Of a stretch of 64,000 nucleotides of DNA, positions 43,843-52,706 are shown in pieces. Made by a program: the position numbers and the translations under genes. Source of the stretch: SVFI01 sp045588655. Its GTDB lineage: Bacteria > Bacillota > Clostridia > Lachnospirales > Lachnospiraceae. The notes under the pieces were generated by a model. That model searched no databases, was not told where the DNA came from, and worked only from the letters and a program-made list of their open reading frames with translations. Location of the stretch: the NCBI GenBank assembly GCA_045588655.1, contig JAZNEP010000023.1, positions 17,996 to 81,995 of the forward strand. Direction: 5' to 3'. Every line of letters starts with the position of its first letter. Position 1 is the stretch's first letter.

Positions 43843-45089
43843 CGTGTTTAAAAGGATATATGATCTTTTGTACTGTGCTGGTGCTCATTTATGTAATCCG
43901 ACACTTTGTGTTTGGATTAAATCGAATGTTCGGCCGTCAAAGATTATATTACAATGATATCTATACAAGTGATATGAAATCCATTACCGTAGTGATTCCG
44001 ATGCATAACGAAGAACAGGTGTTGTCCTATGTGCTTGATTCTTTGCTGGAGTGTGACTACGATAGGGATTTGTTGGAGATTATTCCGATTAATGATAATT
44101 CGACCGACAGAACCAAAGAGTTACTGGATGAGTATCACAAAAAATATGAATTTATACGTCCGCTACATAGGGATTGTGCGGAAAGAGGAAAGCCGGTAGG
44201 ATTAAATGATGCCATGCAACTGGCGCGTGGAGAAATCATTATCGTATTTGATGCAGATTATCGACCGGCCAAGAATATGCTAAAGCAACTTGCGCTTGCA
44301 TTCGAAGACCCGGAAGTGGGTGCGGTTATGGGGCGAGTTATTCCATTCAATACCAACAAAAATGTGTTAACCAGATTGATAAATTTGGAAAGATCCGGTG
44401 GTTATCAGGTGGATCAGCAGGCGCGTTATAATCTGCGAACCATTCCGCAGTATGGAGGTACCGTGGGAGGATTTCGAAAAAAGGTACTGCTTGAAACCGG
44501 AGGATTTAATCCGCTGGTACTGGCAGAAGATACAGAACTTACCTATCGTCTTTATACCAGTGGATGGAAAGTAATTTATGCTAATTCGGCGGAGTGTTAT
44601 GAAGAAGCACCGGAAACATGGGAAGTAAGGGGGAGACAGATTCGAAGATGGGCCAGAGGCCACAATCAGGTATTGTTCCGCTATCTTTTTAAAACCATCT
44701 TTTCCACAAAAATGAACCTAAGAGAAAAGGTGGACGGAATTCTGTTGCTGTTTGTATATGCAGTTCCGTTTTTTATGCTGTTGGGACATGTGATATCCCT
44801 GTTGCTTTTCTTTTTGGGAGATATGAGTATGCTTTCCGGATGGTGGGTGCTGTTTTTCCTTGGAATTTATTGTGCGTTTGGTAATTTTGCACCATTTTTC
44901 GAAATTGGAACCGCATTATTCCTGGATGGAGTGAAAAGAGAAGGTTATTTGTTACCGCTGCTTTTATTTAATTTCTACTTCTATATGTGGAACATCAGCC
45001 TTGGGTTCTGCGATGCGGTGGCAGATGTATTGACTAAACGACAAGTTAAGTGGGTTAAGACCGTTCGATTCGTTGGAAAGAAAAACTAA
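43833..45089 (+). CDS. Processive family 2 glycosyltransferase (polysaccharide synthase)
   Basis: 418 residues. Start at the second ATG, 7 nt after AGGAG. One N-terminal helix (10-28), a GT-A domain, then helices near 303-325, 335-358 and 373-392. Key residues are INDNSTDRT (87-94), Asp140-Ala-Asp142, the acceptor base pair Glu232-Asp233 in AEDTE, and Gln269-x-x-Arg272-Trp273. The QxxRW motif with transmembrane helices is the signature of synthases that polymerise and translocate cellulose, hyaluronan or poly-GlcNAc. There is no PilZ domain. The product sugar is unknown; a UDP-GlcNAc 2-epimerase at the end of the cluster points to an N-acetylhexosamine polymer. Confidence 0.92.
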   Translation: MVVACLKGYMIFCTVLVLIYVIRHFVFGLNRMFGRQRLYYNDIYTSDMKSITVVIPMHNEEQVLSYVLDSLLECDYDRDLLEIIPINDNSTDRTKELLDEYHKKYEFIRPLHRDCAERGKPVGLNDAMQLARGEIIIVFDADYRPAKNMLKQLALAFEDPEVGAVMGRVIPFNTNKNVLTRLINLERSGGYQVDQQARYNLRTIPQYGGTVGGFRKKVLLETGGFNPLVLAEDTELTYRLYTSGWKVIYANSAECYEEAPETWEVRGRQIRRWARGHNQVLFRYLFKTIFSTKMNLREKVDGILLLFVYAVPFFMLLGHVISLLLFFLGDMSMLSGWWVLFFLGIYCAFGNFAPFFEIGTALFLDGVKREGYLLPLLLFNFYFYMWNISLGFCDAVADVLTKRQVKWVKTVRFVGKKN

Positions 45090-45109
45090 GAAGAAAGGAA
45101 GGCATTTCG

Positions 45110-46798
45110 GTGCAATATATCATTATTATATCGATTATTTTTGTAATTATGTTGATGGCGCCCTTCCTCAATTCGCTCAGATATTGCAAAAAAGAAGGAA
45201 GCGTGCTTCATATTGATCAGGGACATGTAAGAAATGCGAGATATTTCGGAAAATCATTTGCTCAAATGATTGAAAACAATATGTCATCGCTGGATGACGG
45301 AACCGTTTTCCTCTCCAAGGAAGAGGGATTTATTGATGTAAATACAGAAAAGATTCCGGAGCAGGCAGAGGAAGTTGTCATCTGTTTAAATCGGGACTTT
45401 GAGCCACCTGCACACACGAAGGTGTTTATGAAAGAAATCTATGGAGATTGTAATGTAAATATTGGACGGGAAGGAATCAAAGTAAGAGCTGTTTATGCGC
45501 GTCAGAAGGTGATTTTGGGCAATAGAACAGATATTGTGCGCTGGGTAGATGCAGAAGAGTCCGTTGCTGTGTATGATGACTGTGATTTGGGAATCAGCGC
45601 GACAGCAGGGAAGAGGCTGAGTATCGGGAAGAATTGCACATTTTATAGATTGTTTGCGCCTGAGATTTTGATTGGACAGTATCCGGATGATTTCCGCGAT
45701 GCGATGTCTGCACGCGATCCAAGAATTTTTGAAGTGCAGGAAACGGTCGAGGTAAAGAGAAATGTTGCTTATGTCGATCAGGAAATGACGGATGAAAATA
45801 TGGAAGCCAATATCACAGTCTTGTCAGAGGAAAATGTGGTCGTGATGGATCGCATCATTGTGCGAGGGGATATTCGATCCCATAGTGGGGTAAGAGTATG
45901 TGACAATGCGGTAATATGTGGAAATATATTTGCTGAAAATGACATTCTTATCGGAAGCAATGCGGTGGTTCTCGGAAACGTATTTGCGCAGGGGAGTGTA
46001 CATATTCAAGAAGGCGCCATGATAGGGCGTCGAGGAAAAATATCCTCTGTAATTGCAAGGGACAAAGTCATTTTTGAAAAAAGTGCATGCGTGTTTGGTT
46101 ATGTCTGCTGCGAAGGTGGCGGTATTGTAAGAAACGCAGGAATCAATAAAAAAGAACATGAGCAGATGTACTGGGAAATCACAGAGTACAAAAGAGATTT
46201 GGTGTTCGAAGATTTGGCCGGATATGAAAAAACCATGAAAAAAGGATACCGTAAAATGAGAAATCTGCAGTCGGTTGTAATTCCGCCGCTGGCAAAACGA
46301 GTGGCGCGAAGTATGTTTTTTGCATGCGGTTCTCTTGAACGTGTAGAATTACCGGATACAATGGAAAAAATCGATGATTTTGCGTTTGCAGATTGTAGGC
46401 AGTTAAAAACCATCACAAGTTTTGCAAACACAAAACTAAAGGAAATCGGAACTTCGGCATTTGAAAATTGTGAATCACTCCATCAGATAGAATTTCCGCA
46501 GGAGTTAGAGTCTTTGGGAGGAGCGGCTTTTGGGGGCTGCACCCATTTGATGAGCGTACAGTTTGCGCAAGGGGCAAGACTAAAGGTGATTTCGGATCAT
46601 TGTTTTAGGGGCTGCAAAGAGTTACAAATGATACAACTTCCGGATTCAATCGAGCATGTGGGTGTGAGTGCATTTGCAGATTGTACGTCGCTGGGATACA
46701 TAAGTATTCCACGAAGCTGTGCATCTGAGCCTGGTATCGTGGAACTTGGTGCCAGACCGGAGGTAATCGTAGAGATAAGAAACGCAAAAGTTGGATAA
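45110..46798 (+). CDS. Membrane-anchored beta-helix (bactofilin-like) and BspA-type leucine-rich repeat protein
   Basis: 562 residues, GTG start after AAGAAAGGAAGG. One N-terminal helix (residues 2-18) anchors it. Residues 165-330 contain short beta-turn repeats (RIIVRGDIRSHSGVRVCDNAVICGNIF, NDILIGSNAVVLGNVF, GSVHIQEGAMIGRRGKI) like bactofilin or polymer-forming cytoskeletal domains. Residues 385-545 hold about five BspA-type LRRs (ERVELPDTMEKIDDFAFADC, HQIEFPQELESLGGAAFGGC, QMIQLPDSIEHVGVSAFADC). Both domains together in one protein are unusual. The location suggests a scaffold that organises the synthase. Confidence 0.82.
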   Translation: MQYIIIISIIFVIMLMAPFLNSLRYCKKEGSVLHIDQGHVRNARYFGKSFAQMIENNMSSLDDGTVFLSKEEGFIDVNTEKIPEQAEEVVICLNRDFEPPAHTKVFMKEIYGDCNVNIGREGIKVRAVYARQKVILGNRTDIVRWVDAEESVAVYDDCDLGISATAGKRLSIGKNCTFYRLFAPEILIGQYPDDFRDAMSARDPRIFEVQETVEVKRNVAYVDQEMTDENMEANITVLSEENVVVMDRIIVRGDIRSHSGVRVCDNAVICGNIFAENDILIGSNAVVLGNVFAQGSVHIQEGAMIGRRGKISSVIARDKVIFEKSACVFGYVCCEGGGIVRNAGINKKEHEQMYWEITEYKRDLVFEDLAGYEKTMKKGYRKMRNLQSVVIPPLAKRVARSMFFACGSLERVELPDTMEKIDDFAFADCRQLKTITSFANTKLKEIGTSAFENCESLHQIEFPQELESLGGAAFGGCTHLMSVQFAQGARLKVISDHCFRGCKELQMIQLPDSIEHVGVSAFADCTSLGYISIPRSCASEPGIVELGARPEVIVEIRNAKVG

Positions 46799-46810
46799 GG
46801 AAGAGGCAGT

Positions 46811-47926
46811 ATGAAACAGAAAGGATTTCGGTGTTTCATGATCATCTTAGCATGTCTGCTGATGTTGATCGTGAGCTTTGGTCTGGAGTGGCTGCAAAAA
46901 GTGCAAGGAGAGCAGCAAACTATCCGGACAATGCAGGATGAAAATAGCATAGATGAATCGGAGCAGGAAGCCGGTCGGTCACAGAAGGTGATTTTAGAAA
47001 ATGAACAAATGGTATGTTATGAAGACCGGGCGTTTGAGCTTTTTTCCTATCAACAGGAAGAGATAGATCATATGGCTGCAGTCACCAAAGGGGTATTAGA
47101 GCGCTGTCCGGCACTGGAGCAGGTGTATGTGATGCCGGTTGCGCCGCGGAGTATAATAGAATCCGGATATTCAGGATATGAAGAGCAAAAGAGTGCATAT
47201 CAAAGATATCTGAAGGTTTTGAGTCAAAAGTTACCGCTAAAAAGCAAGATGTTGGATGTAAGTGAGGCACTTTTGCAGCACAAAGAGGAATATGTGTTTT
47301 ATCGTACAGAGGAATCATGGACGACGAGAGGTGCCTACTACGGGGCAGAGGTCTTTTTAAGCGAGATAGGCAGAGAGCCGATTCCACTAGAGCAGTATGA
47401 AGAATATGTCTACAGTAGCTTTTTGGGAGATATGAAGTATCGCGAGGATATTGCGAAGATAGAGGAAGAAACACTGTGTTTTACGGAGGATCAAGTTTAC
47501 TACTATGCACTGGAGGGGACGTCGCAGAGAGCAGAAGTCAAAAAAGAGGATGATAACGGTGTGACAATAAACTACAAGAAACCTTTATACACGCCTTCGA
47601 CGAGAAATCTTTCAGCAATTATTGATGGGGATTACATAGAGGCAATCGTAGAAGGGGACACGGTGGATACGCTCAATACGGACAATCATTTGCTTGTGAT
47701 TTGCGATGGAGCAGGGAAATTGTTGGTACCCTATTTAAAAGATTACTATGATGGAATTTATGTAGTAAATGTCTACGAGAAAGAAAACTTATTTCAGGAC
47801 CTGCCAAAGATACTGGACCAATATCATATTGCGGAGGTGCTGATAGCGCAAAAGGCGTCTCATATGGGGGAAAAGACATATCAGAGAGCATTGTCAGATT
47901 TTAATAAAGAGAGTGTGATAGAGTGA
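46811..47926 (+). CDS. DHHW-family-like extracellular protein with altered active-site motif
   Basis: 371 residues. One N-terminal helix (8-25) directs it outside. The region YVFYRTEESWTTRGAYYG matches the DHHW motif block (usually YYRTDHHWTTRGA), but the catalytic Asp-His-His is replaced by Glu167-Glu168-Ser169 before Trp170. The C-terminal NHLLVICDGAGKLLVPYLKDYYDGIYVVN corresponds to the conserved SGNH-like end, with CDGAG in place of the usual SYGNS-type block. The family is related to AlgX/AlgJ acetyltransferases. Loss of the catalytic residues suggests a binding rather than acylating role. It ends inside the next gene (overlap 4 nt). Confidence 0.78.
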   Translation: MKQKGFRCFMIILACLLMLIVSFGLEWLQKVQGEQQTIRTMQDENSIDESEQEAGRSQKVILENEQMVCYEDRAFELFSYQQEEIDHMAAVTKGVLERCPALEQVYVMPVAPRSIIESGYSGYEEQKSAYQRYLKVLSQKLPLKSKMLDVSEALLQHKEEYVFYRTEESWTTRGAYYGAEVFLSEIGREPIPLEQYEEYVYSSFLGDMKYREDIAKIEEETLCFTEDQVYYYALEGTSQRAEVKKEDDNGVTINYKKPLYTPSTRNLSAIIDGDYIEAIVEGDTVDTLNTDNHLLVICDGAGKLLVPYLKDYYDGIYVVNVYEKENLFQDLPKILDQYHIAEVLIAQKASHMGEKTYQRALSDFNKESVIE

Positions 47927-48540
47927 TTGAGATAGTGAGAGAATATGTAGAGTTGTTTGTGGCAACAGCAGGACTTACAGAAGAATTAGACAGATACCTT
48001 CCGCTGGGTGGCATTGCTGTCATTGTACTGGGCGTATCGGCATGTCTGTTCGGATTCCGTATCTACAGGGCATTGTTCGCAGTTATGGTTTTTTCCGGGA
48101 TTTCGATCGGATTTAGCTATCTGCTGACAGAGATGCCATGGTGTGATGTATCTGCGTGGATTGCGGTTTTGGGTTGTGTGGTCGCTTTTATGGGATATTT
48201 CTGGTACCGCATAGGGGGACTGTGTGTCTGCGCGCTGATTGGATGTTGTTTGGGATGGGTGTTGCATCCGTCCTATCTGGTGGTGGCCTTGATGGGACTG
48301 CTTGTGGGAGTGGCACAAATCTTTTTCCCGGTCATTACAATTACAGCAATGACTTCGCTGTGGGGGACATACCTGTTGCGGGAAGGACTTGACTGGCAGT
48401 TTGCGCAGAGCCTAATCGGAATGATGAGTATAGCGATTCTTAGTTTCGTGATACAAATGCGCATGAATACCAAGCAGAAGCTGTTTGCGAAAACAATTCC
48501 CGACGGCCTTCGTTTTTGGATAGAGAGTAAGAGGAAATAA
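47923..48540 (+). CDS. DUF4203-like multipass membrane protein
   Basis: 205 residues, GTG start overlapping the previous stop. About seven helices rich in Gly, Val and Leu (IAVIVLGVSACLFGFRIY, ALFAVMVFSGISIGFSYLL, AWIAVLGCVVAFMGYFWY, LCVCALIGCCLGWVL, YLVVALMGLLVGVAQIFF and others) resemble the TMEM198/DUF4203 fold. No catalytic motif is seen. Function unknown; possibly part of the export or regulatory complex. Confidence 0.7.
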   Translation: MIEIVREYVELFVATAGLTEELDRYLPLGGIAVIVLGVSACLFGFRIYRALFAVMVFSGISIGFSYLLTEMPWCDVSAWIAVLGCVVAFMGYFWYRIGGLCVCALIGCCLGWVLHPSYLVVALMGLLVGVAQIFFPVITITAMTSLWGTYLLREGLDWQFAQSLIGMMSIAILSFVIQMRMNTKQKLFAKTIPDGLRFWIESKRK

Positions 48541-48541
48541 G

Positions 48542-49228
48542 ATGGCAGAGCGACTACGAAAAGAATGGAAATATGTGATAAGGATCGAAGATTATCTGCG
48601 CATGCGACCAAAGCTGGAAGCGCTGATGACACCGGATAGTCATGGGATAAACGGAGAGTATATGGTGCGATCGCAGTATTTTGACTCTCTAACGGATGCG
48701 GATCTAAAAGACAATCTGGATGGTGTGCAGGAAAAGAGAAAAATCAGGGTCCGTGTGTACTCTGCGGATGCAAAGGGTGCGAAACTTGAATACAAATGTA
48801 AAAGCGGTACCGATGGAAAAAAATATTCCATTTTCCTGACCAAAGAAGAAGTGCTGATGATGGAACAACATCAGTATGCGTTTCTGATTGGGCGGGAAGA
48901 AGAATTGGCGCATCGATTGTATAACAAAATGACACAGCAGGTATATCGCCCCAAGACAATTGTGGAATACCAAAGAACGGCATATTTGTATCCGGTAAGT
49001 GATGTCAGGATTACATTTGATCGGAATTTAAGAGGGAGCGTAAACCCTTATGGTATATGTGAGAAAGAGCCTCTGTATCTTCCGCTGCTTTCTCAGGATA
49101 AAGCAATCATGGAAATCAAATATAATGATTTTTTACCAGGTGAACTAAAGTCGATTGTAAATGACTTGGATCAGGTGGCGGAAGCATACAGCAAATATAC
49201 ACAAGCACGATTACATATTCATGGATAA
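48542..49228 (+). CDS. VTC domain protein (polyphosphate polymerase-like)
   Basis: 228 residues. The tunnel-shaped VTC/CYTH-like fold is indicated by RKEWKYVIRIEDYLRMRPKL, VRSQYFDSLTD, KRKIRVRVYS, LEYKCKSGTDGKK, PKTIVEYQRTAY, VRITFDRNLRGS and IMEIKYND. The basic and acidic residues that line the triphosphate tunnel (RxRxY, ExK, ExK) are present. Yeast VTC polymerises phosphate; bacterial copies beside DUF4956 and CotH genes have no settled function. The start is one base after the previous stop. Confidence 0.92.
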   Translation: MAERLRKEWKYVIRIEDYLRMRPKLEALMTPDSHGINGEYMVRSQYFDSLTDADLKDNLDGVQEKRKIRVRVYSADAKGAKLEYKCKSGTDGKKYSIFLTKEEVLMMEQHQYAFLIGREEELAHRLYNKMTQQVYRPKTIVEYQRTAYLYPVSDVRITFDRNLRGSVNPYGICEKEPLYLPLLSQDKAIMEIKYNDFLPGELKSIVNDLDQVAEAYSKYTQARLHIHG

Positions 49229-49239
49229 GGAGAGGAAAA

Positions 49240-49920
49240 ATGAGAGAATTTATTTTAGAAAATTTAGCAAACGGCAGTACGATTGATTTGGCAACAATAC
49301 TATTGAATAACGTGGTTGCGATGATAGCAGCATTCTTTCTTATGTTTGTTTACAAGATTACATATTCCGGGGTGGCATACAGCAAAAAGTTTAATATATC
49401 TTTGGGTGCGATTGCAATAACCACAACGATGATTATGGGAGTTATCAGCAATAATATTGCATTATCACTGGGTATGGTGGGTGCTCTTTCAATTATTCGT
49501 TTCCGTACGGCGGTAAAAGATGTGCGAGATTCAGCATTTATTTTCTGGGCAATTGCCATAGGAATCGGATGTGGAGTGGCACAGTATACATTGGTCGGTG
49601 TTGGAAGTGTATTTTTATTCCTGTTTATGTTGTTAACTAAGCAGACAATCGCAAGCGGTCAGCAGCTTTTGATTGTACAAGCTGATGCTGAGGCGCAAAA
49701 TCAGGTGGAAGCAGTAATTGATATGCATTTTGATGGAAAAGCACATCAGACAGTCAAAAACGCGACACAGGATACTTGTGAAATGGTGTATAGAGTAAAA
49801 GAAAATGATTTGAAAAAAGCAAATACAAAGAAGATGATAGATATTACGCAGGTTCTGCTAAAAGTGGAAGGTGTATGCAGAGTGAATCTGGTAGAGCAGC
49901 AGGATGATATTTCTCGATAA
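49240..49920 (+). CDS. DUF4956 membrane protein
   Basis: 226 residues, start after AAGGAGAGG. Four helices in residues 15-135 with the conserved NNIALSLGMVGALSIIRFRTAVKDVRDSAFIFWAIAIGIGCG block identify DUF4956. The cytoplasmic C-terminal ACT-like domain (QLLIVQADAEAQNQVEAVID onward) follows. It is nearly always beside VTC and CotH genes. Its role is not established. Confidence 0.92.
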   Translation: MREFILENLANGSTIDLATILLNNVVAMIAAFFLMFVYKITYSGVAYSKKFNISLGAIAITTTMIMGVISNNIALSLGMVGALSIIRFRTAVKDVRDSAFIFWAIAIGIGCGVAQYTLVGVGSVFLFLFMLLTKQTIASGQQLLIVQADAEAQNQVEAVIDMHFDGKAHQTVKNATQDTCEMVYRVKENDLKKANTKKMIDITQVLLKVEGVCRVNLVEQQDDISR

Positions 49921-49936
49921 CAGCATGGAGTAGTGT

Positions 49937-51358
49937 ATGAAAAAATGGATAGCATGTACAGGTATGATAGTACTTCTTTTGGGAACTGTTTGTCTGGCGC
50001 AGGCGTATCCGGTACCGGAGCGTGAAAATGTGCCTGAATCTGAAATGTCAAGTGACATAACTAATTGGGCAGAGCCAAAGGAAGAATATCTGGAATACTA
50101 CGAACTCGGAGAGTTTAAGACGCATTTACCGATTTTGTATATTAATACCAATGGGCAGCAGATCAGTAAAGAAAATAAAATATGGTCCACTATGGCGGTG
50201 ACGAATGCCGATGCAAACGGGAGAAAACAATCCATTACAGAAACACCGGATTATGAGGTGTCGATTTTGCTAAACTACCGTGGAGCATCTTCTTACAGTG
50301 GGTTTGATAAAAAACAGTATCGTGTGAAAATTTTCAAAAAGGAAGGAAGTACAAAGGCAAAAGAATGCGCCTTTTTGGGAATGGGATCAAACAGTGAATG
50401 GGTGTTGAATGGTCCGTTTTTGGATAAGACCTTAGTCAGAAATCGTTTGGTGTACGGACTGGGGAGAGAGATGTTTGAGTGGGCACCTGACAGTCGATAT
50501 GTGGAGCTGTTTTTGAATGGAGAATACCAAGGTCTCTATCTGGCAGTGGAACCAATTACCAATGGGGAGAGTCGGCTGCGCCTGTCTGATTTTGGCCTTT
50601 TAAGCGGAGAAACCGCATATGTTGTGAAACGTGACCGAGTCGATTCGGAAGAAGGTGCATTGAACGTATATGGCTATTATGCAGGAAAAACTTCAAATGC
50701 ATTAACCATCGATTATCCGACGCGAAATGATCTTACAAAACAACAGCGAGAATGGATTACGAAGGATGTCAGTCAATTTGAAGAAGTGTTGTATGGAGAA
50801 GATTTTGCAGATCCGGATCAGGGATATGCCCGCTATATTGATGTAGACAATTTTGTGGATTATTATGTTTTAAATGAAGTGGTCATGAATAACGATGCAG
50901 GAAATCTTTCAACCTATATCTACAAAGAACTATCCGGAAAGATGCAGATGGCGATATGGGATTATAATAATTGCTATGACAATTATCAGTGGTATGCGCA
51001 GGATTATAATAAGTTCTTTTTAAAGGAAAGTGCGTGGTTTTCAAGATTACTCCAAGACAGAGCTTTTGTGGACAAGGTAACGGAGCGCTATTATGAATTG
51101 CGAAAGGGAACGTTAAGTGAGGCACATATGTATCAGCAAATCGATACGTATGTGGAGGAACTTGGAGATGCCGTAGAACGCAATTATGCAATCTGGGGAT
51201 ATTCTTTTTATGATAATCTGCTGGCAGATACGACAGAGCTCCACGACGATCCAACGAGTTATGAGGATGCGGTAAATCGTTTGAAGCGTTCCATTGAAAC
51301 GAGATTTCGCTTTTTGGATGCACATATTTCGGATTTGTATGAAGGCTGTGTCAATTAA
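49937..51358 (+). CDS. CotH-kinase family secreted protein
   Basis: 473 residues with a signal peptide (MKKWIACTGMIVLLLGTVCLAQA). CotH core features are NYRGASSYSGFDKKQYRVKIF, WVLNGPFLDKTLVRNRL, VELFLNGEYQGLYLAVEPI and the metal-binding block AIWDYNNCYDNY (Asp342-Tyr-Asn344). The usual second Asp of the WDxD block is Asn344, as in some VTC-linked CotH proteins. CotH of Bacillus is an atypical kinase of spore-coat proteins; a secreted copy in this cluster might phosphorylate a surface protein or polymer. Start after AGTAGTG-type weak site, close behind DUF4956. Confidence 0.9.
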   Translation: MKKWIACTGMIVLLLGTVCLAQAYPVPERENVPESEMSSDITNWAEPKEEYLEYYELGEFKTHLPILYINTNGQQISKENKIWSTMAVTNADANGRKQSITETPDYEVSILLNYRGASSYSGFDKKQYRVKIFKKEGSTKAKECAFLGMGSNSEWVLNGPFLDKTLVRNRLVYGLGREMFEWAPDSRYVELFLNGEYQGLYLAVEPITNGESRLRLSDFGLLSGETAYVVKRDRVDSEEGALNVYGYYAGKTSNALTIDYPTRNDLTKQQREWITKDVSQFEEVLYGEDFADPDQGYARYIDVDNFVDYYVLNEVVMNNDAGNLSTYIYKELSGKMQMAIWDYNNCYDNYQWYAQDYNKFFLKESAWFSRLLQDRAFVDKVTERYYELRKGTLSEAHMYQQIDTYVEELGDAVERNYAIWGYSFYDNLLADTTELHDDPTSYEDAVNRLKRSIETRFRFLDAHISDLYEGCVN

Positions 51359-51421
51359 GGGATGCGCGGGTAGAAGCGTATAGTGAAGGAGCACAAGAAA
51401 TAAGCATAGTGAGGAGTACAG

Positions 51422-52639
51422 GTGCAAGATAATATGCAGAAAAGAAAGAAGAACATATGGAAACGCCTTGTTTTGGTCGTAATTGTTTTGGCGCTGGCAC
51501 TGTACGGAGTTTGTGATTATTGCTACAGAAGTGCGAATCAAAAAAGATATGCAGACAAAATAGCGTTCTATGAAAAATGTACGGAACAGGAAAAACAATG
51601 GATTATGAAGCAGCAGCACCCACAGGGCGCACTGTATTTATATGAACCGGAGTCCGGAGTACCGGAGGCGGTAAATCCCTATTTTGCTTGTTTGGCAGCG
51701 GAAGGACTTTTGGCAGGAGAGCCCAATATGCTTGAGTTGCAATCTGTGGAAAGGTATCTGAGATGGCATGCGGCGGAGCTGATTAAGAGGGACGGTTTTG
51801 TGTGTGATTATCAGGTGGCAGATGGGGAAGTGACTGCGCTGGATACATATGATTCGGTTGATTCCTATATTGCAGTGTTTTTAGGATTGTTTGCAGAGTA
51901 TATTCAAAAGGGCGGAGAGCCGGGAGTTATTCCGCAGGATCAGGAAGCCATTGAGATATGTATAAAGCGATTGCAGGAGCTCAGTCAGCAGGGGCAAAAG
52001 GGACTAACCTGCGTCTCACCGGAAAATTCCACCTGCTATCTGATGGACAATACAGAAGTGCTCAGTGCCTACCAAAAGATGAACCAAGTTGTGACGAATC
52101 CGGATTTCGATGACCGATTAAGAAGGTGGAAAAAAAAGGAAGCATATAAAGCGTTTTTTGATGAGGCGGCCAAGACGACAGAGACGGCGATGAAAGATGT
52201 ATTTTGGAAGGAAGAAAAAGAGCGCTTTGAAATAGGATTGAATGGAAATCAGACCTATATTGAGTTTCAGGGGATCGAGGAGTTTTATCCATATGCAATT
52301 GCTCAAATCTATCCGGTGGCATTTGATTTATGGCTGACGGAGGAAGAAAAGCTGGAGGCACTTTATCAGAATATTTCCGATACGTATGACTGGACAAACA
52401 GTTCCGTGGATGAAAAATTTGACTGGCCGGTGCTGTCTTATATTGCGGTGCAGATGGGAGATATGGAAAGAGCGGAAAGATACATTGAAGAATATAGGAA
52501 AGCGTATCAATATGACAGAAGCTATCCAATGAATATAACGGACGCAGCTTGGGTGGCCAAGAGCAGTGAGGCATTGCGGGCGTATTATGAAACACAGGCC
52601 AAGAAAAGTCTTTTTGAGAAATGGATGGATAGATTTTGA
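51422..52639 (+). CDS. Membrane-anchored putative glycosidase (six-hairpin fold)
   Basis: 405 residues, GTG start 5 nt after GAGGAG. Basic N-terminus and one helix (RLVLVVIVLALALYGV) anchor it outside. The rest is alpha-helical with spaced aromatic and acidic motifs: NPYFACLAAEGLLA, ALDTYDSVDSYIAVFLGLFAEY, YLMDNTEVLSAYQKM and KFDWPVLSYIAVQMGDMERAERYIEEY. The pattern suggests an (alpha/alpha)6 barrel like GH8 or related hydrolases. Synthase operons often carry such an enzyme to trim the polymer (BcsZ for cellulose). The specific family is uncertain. Confidence 0.68.
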   Translation: MQDNMQKRKKNIWKRLVLVVIVLALALYGVCDYCYRSANQKRYADKIAFYEKCTEQEKQWIMKQQHPQGALYLYEPESGVPEAVNPYFACLAAEGLLAGEPNMLELQSVERYLRWHAAELIKRDGFVCDYQVADGEVTALDTYDSVDSYIAVFLGLFAEYIQKGGEPGVIPQDQEAIEICIKRLQELSQQGQKGLTCVSPENSTCYLMDNTEVLSAYQKMNQVVTNPDFDDRLRRWKKKEAYKAFFDEAAKTTETAMKDVFWKEEKERFEIGLNGNQTYIEFQGIEEFYPYAIAQIYPVAFDLWLTEEEKLEALYQNISDTYDWTNSSVDEKFDWPVLSYIAVQMGDMERAERYIEEYRKAYQYDRSYPMNITDAAWVAKSSEALRAYYETQAKKSLFEKWMDRF

Positions 52640-52706
52640 GCAGATGATTCAAAAAAATAATAGAAACAAGTGATTTAACTGAAGGATGCAAACGGGAGGT
52701 AGACGT

